A DNA stretch of 64,000 bases from Mycolicibacterium aichiense (GTDB taxonomy: Bacteria; Actinomycetota; Actinomycetes; Mycobacteriales; Mycobacteriaceae). The DNA lies in assembly GCF_010726245.1 (NCBI RefSeq), contig NZ_AP022561.1, forward strand, positions 5,084,001 through 5,148,000, written 5' to 3'. Every line of letters starts with the position of its first letter. Within the stretch, counting starts at the first letter, position 1. The position numbers were made by a program, and so were the translations under genes. This document shows positions 1 to 9,000 of this stretch, piece after piece. The notes below the pieces were generated by a model. That model saw only the letters and a list, made by a program, of their open reading frames with translations. It had not been told where the DNA came from and searched no databases.

Positions 1-873
1 TTCCGCGCCCAATCCGACGCCGAGGAGATCGACGTCATCCGCGAGCGAACCCCTTGGCTGCTCAGCGAAGTCATCATTCGCGGCGCCCTGCCCAAGACCG
101 CGAGGCAGTTGCGGGTGCTGGCCAACCGCCGATTCATCTCCGATTCACGGCGTGTCCGCTCCGCACTGAGGTCACTCATCGAGGGCCGGCGCCATACACC
201 CGACGAGGGTGACATGCTGTCGGCACTTCTGCATCACGTCGATGAGGAGACCGGGGCGACGCTGTCCGATGACGACCTCGTCGACGAACTGCTGCTGGCG
301 TTGGCGGCGAGCATCGGATCCCAGTCGTCGATGTTCTCCTGGCTCATCTACGAGACAAGCCGCGCCCCCGGTATCGCCGCGAAGATCCGCGACGAACTGG
401 ACTCCGTAGTCGGTTCTCGCCCAGTGGAAGTGGGCGATGTGCCGGCATTGCGCTACCTGCGCAATGTACTCACCGAGACGCTGCGGTTGTGGGCGCCGTG
501 GATCAGCATCCTCACCGCCGACGGGCCGGTACGCATCGGCTCGGTGGAGTTCGACGATGGCACCAACATCTTGTTCAGCCCATTGATGGTGCACCTACAG
601 GACCAGTATTTCCCCCATGCCTCGACCTTCGACCCAGACCGCTGGGAATCCGACTCGGTGGACCGCGACGTCATGATGGCGTTCGGTTTGGGTCAACGGC
701 ATTGTCCCGGAAGCCAATTCGCGTTGTTGTCGATCACCCTGCAGGCGGCGGCGCTGTTCTCGCGGTGGGACATCCGGCTGCCCGCCGGTTTCGAGGTCAA
801 GCCGCAAGCCAAGGACTTCGTGCTGTCCCCAGCGTCGCTGCCGGTGGTCTTCACGCCCCGAACGCCCGGCTAG
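1..873 (+). CDS. Cytochrome P450 (5' end outside the window)
   Basis: Haem-thiolate monooxygenase; 290 C-terminal residues are visible, open from base 1. The K-helix ETLR motif, a PERF-type FDPDRW and the haem-binding loop FGLGQRHCPG, with the cysteine ligand, are all intact. The I-helix segment reads ALAASIGSQSSMF and lacks the usual acid-threonine pair used for O2 protonation, so chemistry or substrate-assisted activation may be atypical. It converges on the glycosyltransferase gene and the two stop codons share the four bases CTAG (870-873). That proximity makes it a plausible tailoring enzyme for the minus-strand operon, but it is transcribed separately and the link is inference. Substrate unknown. 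Confidence 0.93.
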   Translation, partial: FRAQSDAEEIDVIRERTPWLLSEVIIRGALPKTARQLRVLANRRFISDSRRVRSALRSLIEGRRHTPDEGDMLSALLHHVDEETGATLSDDDLVDELLLALAASIGSQSSMFSWLIYETSRAPGIAAKIRDELDSVVGSRPVEVGDVPALRYLRNVLTETLRLWAPWISILTADGPVRIGSVEFDDGTNILFSPLMVHLQDQYFPHASTFDPDRWESDSVDRDVMMAFGLGQRHCPGSQFALLSITLQAAALFSRWDIRLPAGFEVKPQAKDFVLSPASLPVVFTPRTPG

Positions 874-2153
874 CCGGCCGCCGTTTTCTCCACGATGTCG
901 CAAACCCGCGGCACACCGTCGCCGGTCGCGTGCAGGCGCGCGCCGAAAGCTTCTGCCCGAGAACGCATGTCCGGATCCAGGATGGCATCGATCCCGGCAC
1001 CGAGCGTATCGGCCCGCAATTTCGTGAACGGAATGTGCGCTCCGACTCCGAGCCTTTCGACCTGGTGTCCCCAGACCGGCTGATCGAACGACACCGAGCA
1101 CACCAGCGTCGGCAGCCCAGCCCGCAGGCTCTCGAAGAGCGTGCCGATGCCACCGTGGTGGACGGCCGCCTTGCAGTGCGGGAAGACGAGGTCATGAGCC
1201 AGCGCGTCGACGACCTTCACGTTGGCGGAGGTGTTCCGCAGTTCGGGGCTCAGGTGGGCGCCGCCGACGCTGACCAGCGCCCGCTCGCCCGTTCGTTGGC
1301 AGATGCGCTCGATCATGCCGAGCACCGATCCGAAATCCAGAATGGGCATGCTGCCAAAGCCGAAGAAGATCGGCGGCGTGCCGGCGTCCATCCACTGGAG
1401 CACCTCGGCGTGGTCCTCGGCCGACTCGCCGATCGCGGCCCGGGCTGACTGCGGCAGCCACAGAAAACCCACCATCGGCCGCGACGAGCCCCACTCTTCG
1501 GCCAGGCCCGGCACGAACGCGGGGTCGTACATCTGCAGTTCGGGGACATTGCGCCCCGCGAGAATCGATTCCGTACTGGCCCACGATCGGGGTAGGCCGA
1601 GCTTGCCGCGGAGGTTGTTGAGATACTTGCCGAACACCACGGTCCGCAGTCGCTCGATCGCGGACCACGCCACGCGGTTGACAACGCCGGGCACCTTCCA
1701 GTTGGCCGGCACCGAGCCCGGCGGCGCGTACAGACTGTTCTTGCGGCACGGGTAGGTGTGCAGTGTCACCATCGGAATACCCAGGGACTCCGACACGATC
1801 GCTGAGCGGTCCTCACTGAAGGTGGTGCAGACGATCATCTCCGCTCCCGTGGAGATGTCGATCAGCTCGTCGTCCATCCGGTCGGCGTATTCCGACATCT
1901 GCTTCGACACCATCGACATCAGCTTGAAGGTGCTGCCCGCCGCCAATGCCTTCTGGCCCTCCGGCGACGAATACAACGCATGGACATCGGGGCCGAACTG
2001 GCGCGCGGTCAAACCGGCTCTGGCGACGAAGTCGACGAAATTCGGTGGTGCCCCGATGATCACGTCATGGCCGCGGCGCTCGAGTTCCAAGCCGAGCGCC
2101 ACCCCGGGCTGAACGTCCCCGCGACTGCCGACCAGCGGTATGAGGATCCGCAC
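870..2153 (-). CDS. GT1-family glycosyltransferase (glycopeptidolipid Gtf-like)
   Basis: UDP/TDP-sugar transferase of 427 residues, the usual size for the family. The N-terminus RILIPLVGSRGDVQP is the Gtf/MGT acceptor-domain signature. FFGFGSMP and the C-terminal VHHGGIGTLFESLRAG with FDQPVWG form the donor-sugar site. The nearest family I know comprises mycobacterial glycopeptidolipid and actinobacterial antibiotic glycosyltransferases. The GTG start at 2153 is chosen because AAAGGGG lies 7 nt upstream and the glycine-rich acceptor motif begins at once; longer extensions lack it. Only 14 bp separate it from the UbiA gene upstream, so it is the last gene of the operon. Likely glycosylates the lipid made by the operon. 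Confidence 0.9.
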   Translation of the reverse strand: MRILIPLVGSRGDVQPGVALGLELERRGHDVIIGAPPNFVDFVARAGLTARQFGPDVHALYSSPEGQKALAAGSTFKLMSMVSKQMSEYADRMDDELIDISTGAEMIVCTTFSEDRSAIVSESLGIPMVTLHTYPCRKNSLYAPPGSVPANWKVPGVVNRVAWSAIERLRTVVFGKYLNNLRGKLGLPRSWASTESILAGRNVPELQMYDPAFVPGLAEEWGSSRPMVGFLWLPQSARAAIGESAEDHAEVLQWMDAGTPPIFFGFGSMPILDFGSVLGMIERICQRTGERALVSVGGAHLSPELRNTSANVKVVDALAHDLVFPHCKAAVHHGGIGTLFESLRAGLPTLVCSVSFDQPVWGHQVERLGVGAHIPFTKLRADTLGAGIDAILDPDMRSRAEAFGARLHATGDGVPRVCDIVEKTAAG

Positions 2154-2167
2154 TCTAGGGCCCCTTT

Positions 2168-3079
2168 CTAGTGGTAGACCAAACCCTGCCCGACGATGGC
2201 GAGGTAGAACACGATCACGAAAAGCGTTGGCAATCCTCGGGGGTGGACTTCTACCCGCCGCACGAAGAAGATCCACGCCGACAGGCACGGCAACACCGCC
2301 GCGACGGCGGGCAACCAGGCGATCGGCCACCAGTGCCCCGCCCAACTCCACGGCGAGGTGAGTAGCATCTCCACCAGCACGGCCGACACCCCGAGAACCA
2401 GAACCATGCCGCCGCTCGCGGTCGGCCCGATGACCCGTGAATACGACCGCAGGTCATCGGCTGCTGCCACCCGGGTGGTCTTGCGCGCCAACTCCACATG
2501 CAGGAATGCGGTGGTGAACACCAGCAGGACGGCGGCCAGCTGTCCCCAGGACGCATCTCCGACACCCGGCCGCCCCGTCATCGCGAAACCCGTTGCCAGG
2601 AACTGTGCGGGACATGCGGCCGCCAGGTTCACCAATGGGTTGTCGCGTACCACCGGAACCCGCGACTCCCACCACCACAGGACAAGGCTGTAGCCGAGGA
2701 TGAGCGCGACGAACACGGCTGTCCAACCCGAGACCATCGCCGCCAGCAGTGCGGCCACCGCGGCCGCCGGGACCATCGCGATCCGCAACTCCCGGGTGCT
2801 GATCCGGCCTTGGACGAGTGGTCGGTCCGGGTTGTGCACCCGGTCGTAATCCAGATCCTTCTGGTCGTCGACCATGCGCAGGAAGGCACCGGCGGCGTTG
2901 AGCGCCATAATCTTCAGCGCGGTATCCCAGGAAAGCCGCCACGGGCCGGAGGACTGCCCGACGACCACGACCATGGACTCGACCGCGATCACCCACAGCG
3001 CCAGATAGACGGGATAGACGGGCAGGCAACGTTCGACCAGGAACGCGCCGATACCGCCTGTCCGCCGCAGGACCGTCAT
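2168..3079 (-). CDS. UbiA-family prenyltransferase
   Basis: Integral-membrane intramembrane prenyltransferase of 303 residues. The first Asp-rich motif DDQKDLDYDR (residues 71-80), followed by NPDRPL, is the prenyl-diphosphate/Mg site of the UbiA superfamily. A weaker second motif DDLRSYSR lies in the C-terminal half, and about eight hydrophobic segments are visible. The family moves a polyprenyl group from diphosphate to an aromatic ring, a glycerol phosphate or phosphoribose. The ATG at 3079 overlaps the AfsA-like stop codon (ATGA, 3076-3079), so translation is coupled. The acceptor here is unknown; a butyrolactone or glycerol-type product of the neighbouring AfsA-like protein is one possibility (inference). 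Confidence 0.9.
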   Translation of the reverse strand: MTVLRRTGGIGAFLVERCLPVYPVYLALWVIAVESMVVVVGQSSGPWRLSWDTALKIMALNAAGAFLRMVDDQKDLDYDRVHNPDRPLVQGRISTRELRIAMVPAAAVAALLAAMVSGWTAVFVALILGYSLVLWWWESRVPVVRDNPLVNLAAACPAQFLATGFAMTGRPGVGDASWGQLAAVLLVFTTAFLHVELARKTTRVAAADDLRSYSRVIGPTASGGMVLVLGVSAVLVEMLLTSPWSWAGHWWPIAWLPAVAAVLPCLSAWIFFVRRVEVHPRGLPTLFVIVFYLAIVGQGLVYH

Positions 3080-3993
3080 TCCATGAATGCCAGTTCGATG
3101 GTGGCCCTGGTCTGACCCGACTGGGTGATGTCGCCCCGGAACGTCAGCGGGTCGGGGCCGTCGCGCGTCATGGACACCGTGCTCACCGAATCCATTTCGG
3201 CGAACGACTGAAATCCGATCCTCAGCCACGCCGGACCTACGAGATCTTCCGCGTGCGAATCGGCTATCACCAGGGACAGTTGTCGGGCGGCCTCGATGAT
3301 GAGTCCGCCGGGGAGGTGGTCGAGGGGATGGTCGAAGAGAGTCGCGTGACTGATGTCCACCACGAGCGGCGCGCTCGCCGCGCCACTTTCAGCCACGTGG
3401 ACTGGGGCACCGATCACCACATTCTCGATCCGTGTCCGCCCGACCGACCGAGGATCGGCCGGAACCGGCTGCGGCCCCGGATCCCAACTCGCACCGGCCC
3501 GCATCCGGTCCCACTTCTCCACCGGCATCCAGTTGAACGCGGCCGACAGTTCCATCGTCTTGGTGCCCTCATGGGCCACTACGGCACGGACCTCCAGACC
3601 ATGCACCGCCTCGTGGCCGTCACGGCGAAATTCCTTCTGCACCGCCATGTTCAGTTCCAGATCCAGCATCTCGGCACCGCACGCCAGATGGTCGAAGTCG
3701 ACCACAGCCAGCTCGTAGAGCCGCACGGTATGCCGGGCGTCCGGCGGTGCTTCATAGAACAAGTGGCTGCCCGCGATGCACGCCTGCCGAAACGCCTCCA
3801 GAACGAGCAGCGGATCGTAGTACGAACGCTGCCGCCCTAATCCATCGGAGTGGAAGCTGTGCAGCCGAGGCAATTGGGCATGTGCCGTCCAGGTGTCCCG
3901 CCGTCCGCCCATCGCGGTGACCAACACTTCGGAGACCGCGCGCTTGTGCACCAACTCTCGGCGAATCGTCTGAGAATACCTCTCCCCGTTCAT
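3076..3993 (-). CDS. AfsA/ScbA-type A-factor biosynthesis hotdog protein
   Basis: Homologue of the Streptomyces gamma-butyrolactone synthase AfsA, 305 residues, close to the family length. Diagnostic segments are LVHKRAVSEVLVT (residues 14-26), HSFHSD (45-50), DPLLVLEAFRQA (60-71) and DHPLDHLPGG (221-230) followed by LIIEAARQ. Both hotdog repeats keep the glutamate of the LEAxRQ or IEAARQ motif (E66, E235). The known family reaction condenses a beta-ketoacyl-ACP with dihydroxyacetone phosphate to a butenolide precursor. An ACP, acyl-AMP ligase and reductase in the same operon fit an acyl-ACP substrate. ATGA overlaps occur at both ends. No butyrolactone-receptor (ArpA-type) gene lies next to it, so a structural lipid rather than a signal is possible. 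Confidence 0.9.
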   Translation of the reverse strand: MNGERYSQTIRRELVHKRAVSEVLVTAMGGRRDTWTAHAQLPRLHSFHSDGLGRQRSYYDPLLVLEAFRQACIAGSHLFYEAPPDARHTVRLYELAVVDFDHLACGAEMLDLELNMAVQKEFRRDGHEAVHGLEVRAVVAHEGTKTMELSAAFNWMPVEKWDRMRAGASWDPGPQPVPADPRSVGRTRIENVVIGAPVHVAESGAASAPLVVDISHATLFDHPLDHLPGGLIIEAARQLSLVIADSHAEDLVGPAWLRIGFQSFAEMDSVSTVSMTRDGPDPLTFRGDITQSGQTRATIELAFME

Positions 3994-4811
3994 ATCCCGT
4001 CACCTCCCTGTCGGTGCATCGGAAGATAGGAGGACTCGATCACGATCCGGAACCACGGATCGACGTCAATGCCTCGTCTGTCTGCATCCGCCAATGCGGC
4101 CAGCCATTCCTCACCGGTTCGGGGTCGATCCCACCCACCGACCCCAAGGCATTGCCAGACGGCGTCCTGCGCGGCGGTGAGGTCACCGCATCTGCGGTCA
4201 AGGCCGGACTCGATACCGTCGACGATGCGAACGGCATCTGCTGTTGCATCGGCGCCTTGGACGCACGCAGAAATCACCTCGCTCAGTTGCGGATCGGGAA
4301 AGTAGATACTCATCTCCCGCAGCACATCGTCGGGGTCATCGGGAGTATGAACCTTGTTCAGCAAATAGGTTCCGGCCGCCAGCGCATGCCGTAGGTGATG
4401 AGGTTGCCGCTGCGCCGGGTCGGCGGGGCCTTTGTCCGCCGTGAGCCGGACCGAGACCGGCTGCTCATCGTCGGGATGACCGACGACGAGGACCAGCGAC
4501 GGTGACAGTCCGGCGAGACGGTCCGCAACCCGGCGACGCTCGGCGGTCGCGCGGTGCCAGTTGAAGTACCACAACGCCCGTAGATGCAGATACGTCAGCT
4601 GCACCGGATACGCCCCGACGATGCGATAGCCGTGATCGAGCAGCCAGGTGATGGCCGATCCCATCGCTGCGGTGACGGCCGCATCGGGCTTGAGCAGCAT
4701 CAGCGCATGCTCGTGGGCGAACGTGGCACGGTCGATGTTCATCGCCGCGAGTGCATCGCACGTCTCGATGAAGTAGGTGTCCGAGTCATACCGGCTGCCT
4801 GTGCGGATCAT
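3990..4811 (-). CDS. Divergent nucleoside diphosphate kinase-like protein
   Basis: A 273-residue protein whose residues about 34-172 resemble nucleoside diphosphate kinase: ALMLLKPDA (36-44) matches the NDK beta-1 strand, GYRIVGAYPVQLT the following helix-strand, and NKVHTPD (152-158) with REMSIYF (165-171) the active-site region. H155 is in place of the phosphorylated histidine, but the normal HGSDS is changed to HTPDD. About 100 extra C-terminal residues have no motif I recognise. NDKs pass a phosphate from NTP through the histidine. In an operon with a dikinase and a nucleotidyltransferase domain it may act on a pathway phosphate ester instead. ATGA overlaps at both ends. Activity is inferred. 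Confidence 0.75.
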   Translation of the reverse strand: MIRTGSRYDSDTYFIETCDALAAMNIDRATFAHEHALMLLKPDAAVTAAMGSAITWLLDHGYRIVGAYPVQLTYLHLRALWYFNWHRATAERRRVADRLAGLSPSLVLVVGHPDDEQPVSVRLTADKGPADPAQRQPHHLRHALAAGTYLLNKVHTPDDPDDVLREMSIYFPDPQLSEVISACVQGADATADAVRIVDGIESGLDRRCGDLTAAQDAVWQCLGVGGWDRPRTGEEWLAALADADRRGIDVDPWFRIVIESSYLPMHRQGGDGI

Positions 4812-5857
4812 GCGAAACTCCTCGTGGCCTGCAACCGGGCCAGCACCTCGGCGACCGACGGCTCAGGCCGCCCCAAATAGCCAGTGCGTAAGCAGGAGTC
4901 GAGAAGGCGGCGGAAGTAGCCGGGACCGATGGCAGGCGGCGTGACACCGAGTCGCTCACGGGTGTTGGTGCTGTCGAACTCCAGACGCCGCCGCAGGTAG
5001 CTCGTGTAGAGGATCCCCACTTTATCGAAATAGCGGCGCTCGATGTCGTCGAGATCAGACTCGCTGAACGTGCTGGGCGGCACGAAATCAGGAATGCAGA
5101 AGGACGGATACTCGGCAAGGACATCGGAGACGGTGCGCAGCGAAAGGGCGTTGGCGCCGACGGCATGGAATGTCCGTCCGATGTTGTCGTCGAACTTCTC
5201 CACCGCGGCCGCGACGACGTCGGCGACGTGGCCGATCGGGACCAATCCCAATGTCGCGGAGTAGTTTCCGGGCAGCGTCCGCAGCCTGCCCTCGACGATC
5301 ACCTTGAGCAGTTGGTAGATGTGCTTGTAGACCCCGGTGTTCCCGGTGCGGTACTCGCCGGTCACGATGCCGGGGCGGACGATCACCGACGGGAGTCCGG
5401 CTTCGGCGACCAGTTGTTCGGCCCGATACTTGCTGTGTTCGTAGGCGTTGCTGAACCGCTGGCCGATATCGAGCTGGTCCTCGTAGAAGACCCCTTCGGT
5501 CTCGCCGCACACGTAGGTGGTGCTCACATAGACCAGGCCGGCATCCAGGCGGCGCGCCAAGGCCACGGCATTGGCCGTCCCGTCAACGTTGATCTCGGTG
5601 TAGCGCTGCTCCGGCAGCCCGAAGTCGGTGACCGCGGCGGAATGCACCACCACGTCGACCTCGTTCGCGAGTTCCGACACGGTCTGCTCGTCGAGGCCGA
5701 AGTCTTCGCTGCGGACGTCACCGGTCAGCACTCGCGCGGCGGCGACCGGGCGATCGTGGGTCAGCGCGACGACGGTGCGCCCGCGGCGGGACAGCCGGGC
5801 GATGACGCCGGCGCCCACGTGTCCGGCGGCGCCGGTGACCAACACGGTGGCGCTCAT
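4808..5857 (-). CDS. Extended SDR, thioester reductase/NAD-epimerase-like
   Basis: NAD(P)-dependent Rossmann enzyme of 349 residues. It has the TGAAGHVGAGV nucleotide loop at the N-terminus, LTGDVRSEDFGL (the GDV...GL pattern of fatty-acyl reductases), VVHSAAVTDF, and the catalytic pair in YEHSK. The C-terminal half is long, as in stand-alone thioester-reductase or male-sterility-type reductases. It sits directly after the ACP with an ATGA overlap (5854-5857). That favours reductive release or reduction of an ACP-bound acyl chain, but reduction of a butenolide or keto intermediate is equally possible. No adenylation or carrier domain is fused to it. Confidence 0.85.
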   Translation of the reverse strand: MSATVLVTGAAGHVGAGVIARLSRRGRTVVALTHDRPVAAARVLTGDVRSEDFGLDEQTVSELANEVDVVVHSAAVTDFGLPEQRYTEINVDGTANAVALARRLDAGLVYVSTTYVCGETEGVFYEDQLDIGQRFSNAYEHSKYRAEQLVAEAGLPSVIVRPGIVTGEYRTGNTGVYKHIYQLLKVIVEGRLRTLPGNYSATLGLVPIGHVADVVAAAVEKFDDNIGRTFHAVGANALSLRTVSDVLAEYPSFCIPDFVPPSTFSESDLDDIERRYFDKVGILYTSYLRRRLEFDSTNTRERLGVTPPAIGPGYFRRLLDSCLRTGYLGRPEPSVAEVLARLQATRSFA

Positions 5858-6099
5858 GTCGATTCCTTCTGGGATTGAACGAGATTCACCAAATCACCGA
5901 CGGTCGCGACGCCGGCTAGCGCCTCCTGGTCGAGCTGCGGCAGCTCGAAGGCGCGCTCGACGGCGATCGACAGCTCGAGCAGTCGCAACGAGGTGTATCC
6001 GAGATCGCCGATCAGGGAGCTGCTCAGGCCCGGCTCGCCGGCCGTGTCGGGGGCCATCGCCGCGACCAGCGCCAGAACCTCATCGCCGATGTCGCTCAT
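5854..6099 (-). CDS. Acyl carrier protein
   Basis: An 81-residue free-standing carrier protein. The predicted 4'-phosphopantetheine serine lies in DLGYTSLRLLEL, where the usual Asp-Ser-Leu is Thr-Ser-Leu. The following helix II (IAVERAFELP) and the C-terminal TVGDLVNLV are typical. The ATG at 6099 is chosen because it overlaps the ligase stop codon as ATGA (6096-6099), like the other junctions of the operon; an upstream in-frame start would add about 44 residues without carrier-protein features. It presumably receives the acyl chain from the upstream acyl-AMP ligase and presents it to the AfsA-like and SDR enzymes. Confidence 0.9.
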   Translation of the reverse strand: MSDIGDEVLALVAAMAPDTAGEPGLSSSLIGDLGYTSLRLLELSIAVERAFELPQLDQEALAGVATVGDLVNLVQSQKEST

Positions 6100-9000
6100 G
6101 ACGTCGGCCTCGCTGCAGGTTGGGCTCCGCCGGTGGTCAGCAGATCGCGGATCTCGTCCAGTTCGACATAGGCGTCGAAGTATCCGCCCATGCGCAGCCA
6201 GTGATATCCGTACCGGATGGTTCGCTGCCACTCTTCCCTCGAGGCGAACGACGAGGGGAAGTTCTCGCCGCAGGTGACCTTGCGCACCTCGGCAACGAAC
6301 GCATCGAGTTCCTGGTGCACCGACCCTGCGTCATCCTCGTCGGCGATGGAGAGCTCGCTGAGGCCGCGGGCGGTCTGAGCCAACCGGGGGTGCTCAGGTA
6401 TCAGCGTGTCCAGCCTGCTCACCAGCACCGGATCAGCAGGCAGCGGGGTGATTCCCCAGGCGCTGGCCAGGATTCGGACGGCCATGGTCACGATCCGTCT
6501 CCCGCACAGTGACGCGACCCGCCATTGCCCGTCCTTCACCGCACCGCTGAAATCTTCGCGAGCGTTCTCGAGCACCATGTTGGCCAACAACAACGCCCCA
6601 GCGCACTCGGCGAAAGCCCGTGCGCCCAGAGGGGATCGGACGATGTCCCGGTCAGTGATCGCGCCATCGATCGTGACCGCCGGGCGCTGGGTGGACGGCA
6701 GCGGTGTGAGCGGCCGGCCGGGTGCGCACATCGCCGCCACCGGTGTGATCACCGCCCCGCTCCGCCAGGCCAGTCCGACGAGGCCGTAGTCGACGAACAG
6801 TGCGATGTGATTCACGGCAGCCTGGGTGGTGGCGATCGACTCACCGAAGATCACCTTCCGCCACGATTGCGCGCAGTCGGCGGACAGGACGAAGACGTCG
6901 GTTTTGTCGCGCACGACATGGGTGGCGGTTCCGATGGGCCAGGTGGTGACTCCTGGCACCCGGCGTAGTACGACGTTCGTGGGATCGAGCGCGATTCTCG
7001 GACCGCCCAATCGCACGGCCAGTGCCAACGCCCGCTCGACGACGCCCCGGTTCGAATCCGTTGAAGCGGCTGTCGCGTCGAGGGTTTCGTAGTCATCCAG
7101 CAGTGCCGCGACGGTCGCGTCGGCGTCGCGTGAGAGCCGGGCGATCTGCTCCGGCAGCCACTTGATCTCGATGTACCCCTCACCACGCGCGGCGAGGAAC
7201 GCTTTCATCTGCTGCGCAACGCCTTCTCGGGCCCACCGCATCGCCTCGTAGCCGTCACCGAGCAGGGCCAGCGCGACAGCATGTCGCAGGCATCCGCCGG
7301 CCCGCCTGCGCCACCATGAGCTGAGCAAGGTGGTGAGCTCGGCGTAGGAGACGATGTCGAGGAGCTGCGCGTAGTCGGGTCCGACGTACAGCGGGATGCC
7401 GCGCAGGAACCGCTGAACCCGGTTGAGCAGGTCCTCGGACACCCCGGCCACCGAACCTGTGTCGATCGCCCGTCTGACCTTCAGCAGCCGTTGGCGGATC
7501 TGCTCGTGCGATTGGGCCCGAATCTCCACTCGGCGACCGTCGACGAACAGAACCGTGGGCATCACCGGCTGTTCAGCGCCGGGCACCAACAGCAGGAAGT
7601 CGATGTCGGAGCCTTCATTGCCGAAACCCTCGGCGAGCGATCCCTCGAAATGCACTGTCGCATCATCGGGAATCACGGCGAGCTCGCGGGCCTTCTCGAA
7701 CAGTGCGCGGACCCGTTGGAGCCCCCGCACGTCTCGGTTCGTGCCACTGATGGCGAGCAATCTCGACCTGGTGAATCGGCCCGCGCGCCACTGTTGCCAC
7801 ATGTGCGCCCGACGCGGCTTGCCGCTCGACGTCCGGGACAGCGTTCCGCGCGGTGTACTGATCAGCCACAACGGGGCTTGCTCACCGACGTTCGCCTGCA
7901 GGGATCGGATTGCGGCGGTGACCATCTCGGGGGTCACCTTCATGTGTTCGATGAAGACCGCGACACCGGGCCGCTCGGTCTCGTTGACCGCGACGGCGAC
8001 CACGCGACTCGGGGCGATCCCGATCGCCTCGGCGATGGTCACGTCCAGGTCTTCGGTGAAGATACTGCGCCCGTTGATCTTCAGGCTCGTCCCCAACCGT
8101 CCCAGTACGTGCAGTTGGCCGTCGAGCAGGAATCCGGCGTCACCGGTGCGCAGCTCGTCACCGACGAACCGGGTGGTGCTGTCGCAATCCCCGTGGTAGC
8201 CCAACCCCACCGACGGCCCGGACAAGACGATCTCGCCCAAGACCCCGTCAGGCAGCCGGTCACCGGACTCGTCGGCGATCCAGACCGCATGTCCCGGCGC
8301 GGCCCTGCCGACCGACACCACCCAATCGCTACCGGTGTCGGCGGTGATGTCGCCCGTCACGCGTGCGAGCACCCGAACCGGATGGCCGTGGCGCAGGGTG
8401 GTCCGGTCCACCCGGACCATCCGGTGCGGGTCGCCCAGACGGTGCGAGGTGGCGAACAACGTGTGCTCGGCAAGACCGTATGAGGGCATGAACGCTTCCG
8501 GGGAAAAGCCATGGCCCGCAGTCAGTTCGGTGAACGCCCGCAGATGTGCCGGATTGATGGGCTCGGCCCCGACGACCAGCGTCGCAAGCCCTGACAGATC
8601 GATGTCACCGAGATCATCCGGTGTGAGCCTGGTGCTGGTGTACACCAGCCCGAACGACGGAGATGCGGTGTGCTGCGAGGAGGCGGTGGCTTTCAGCCAC
8701 CGCAGTGGATCGCGGATGAACTGGTCGGGACGCATCAGTTGCAGATGGCGCTGACGTGTCATCGCCTGGAAGAGCACCCCAATCAGCCCCATGTCGTGAT
8801 AGAGCGGAAGCCAGGAGACACCGACCTGGCCGTCGGCCATCCCGCAGAGTTCCTCCATCACATCGAGGTTGGTGGCCAGGCTGTGCCAACTGATACTGGC
8901 GCCACGCGGAGCGCTCGTCGAACCCGAGGTCATCTGCAGCAACACGGCGGGGGCGGGTTCGGCGAGCTCTGCCAAGAGGTCGCACTCCGGAACACCCTCG

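Noticed and set aside
489..1448. Long plus-strand frame across the P450 and glycosyltransferase genes
   Set aside because: It is an out-of-frame shadow of two well-supported genes, typical of high-GC DNA.
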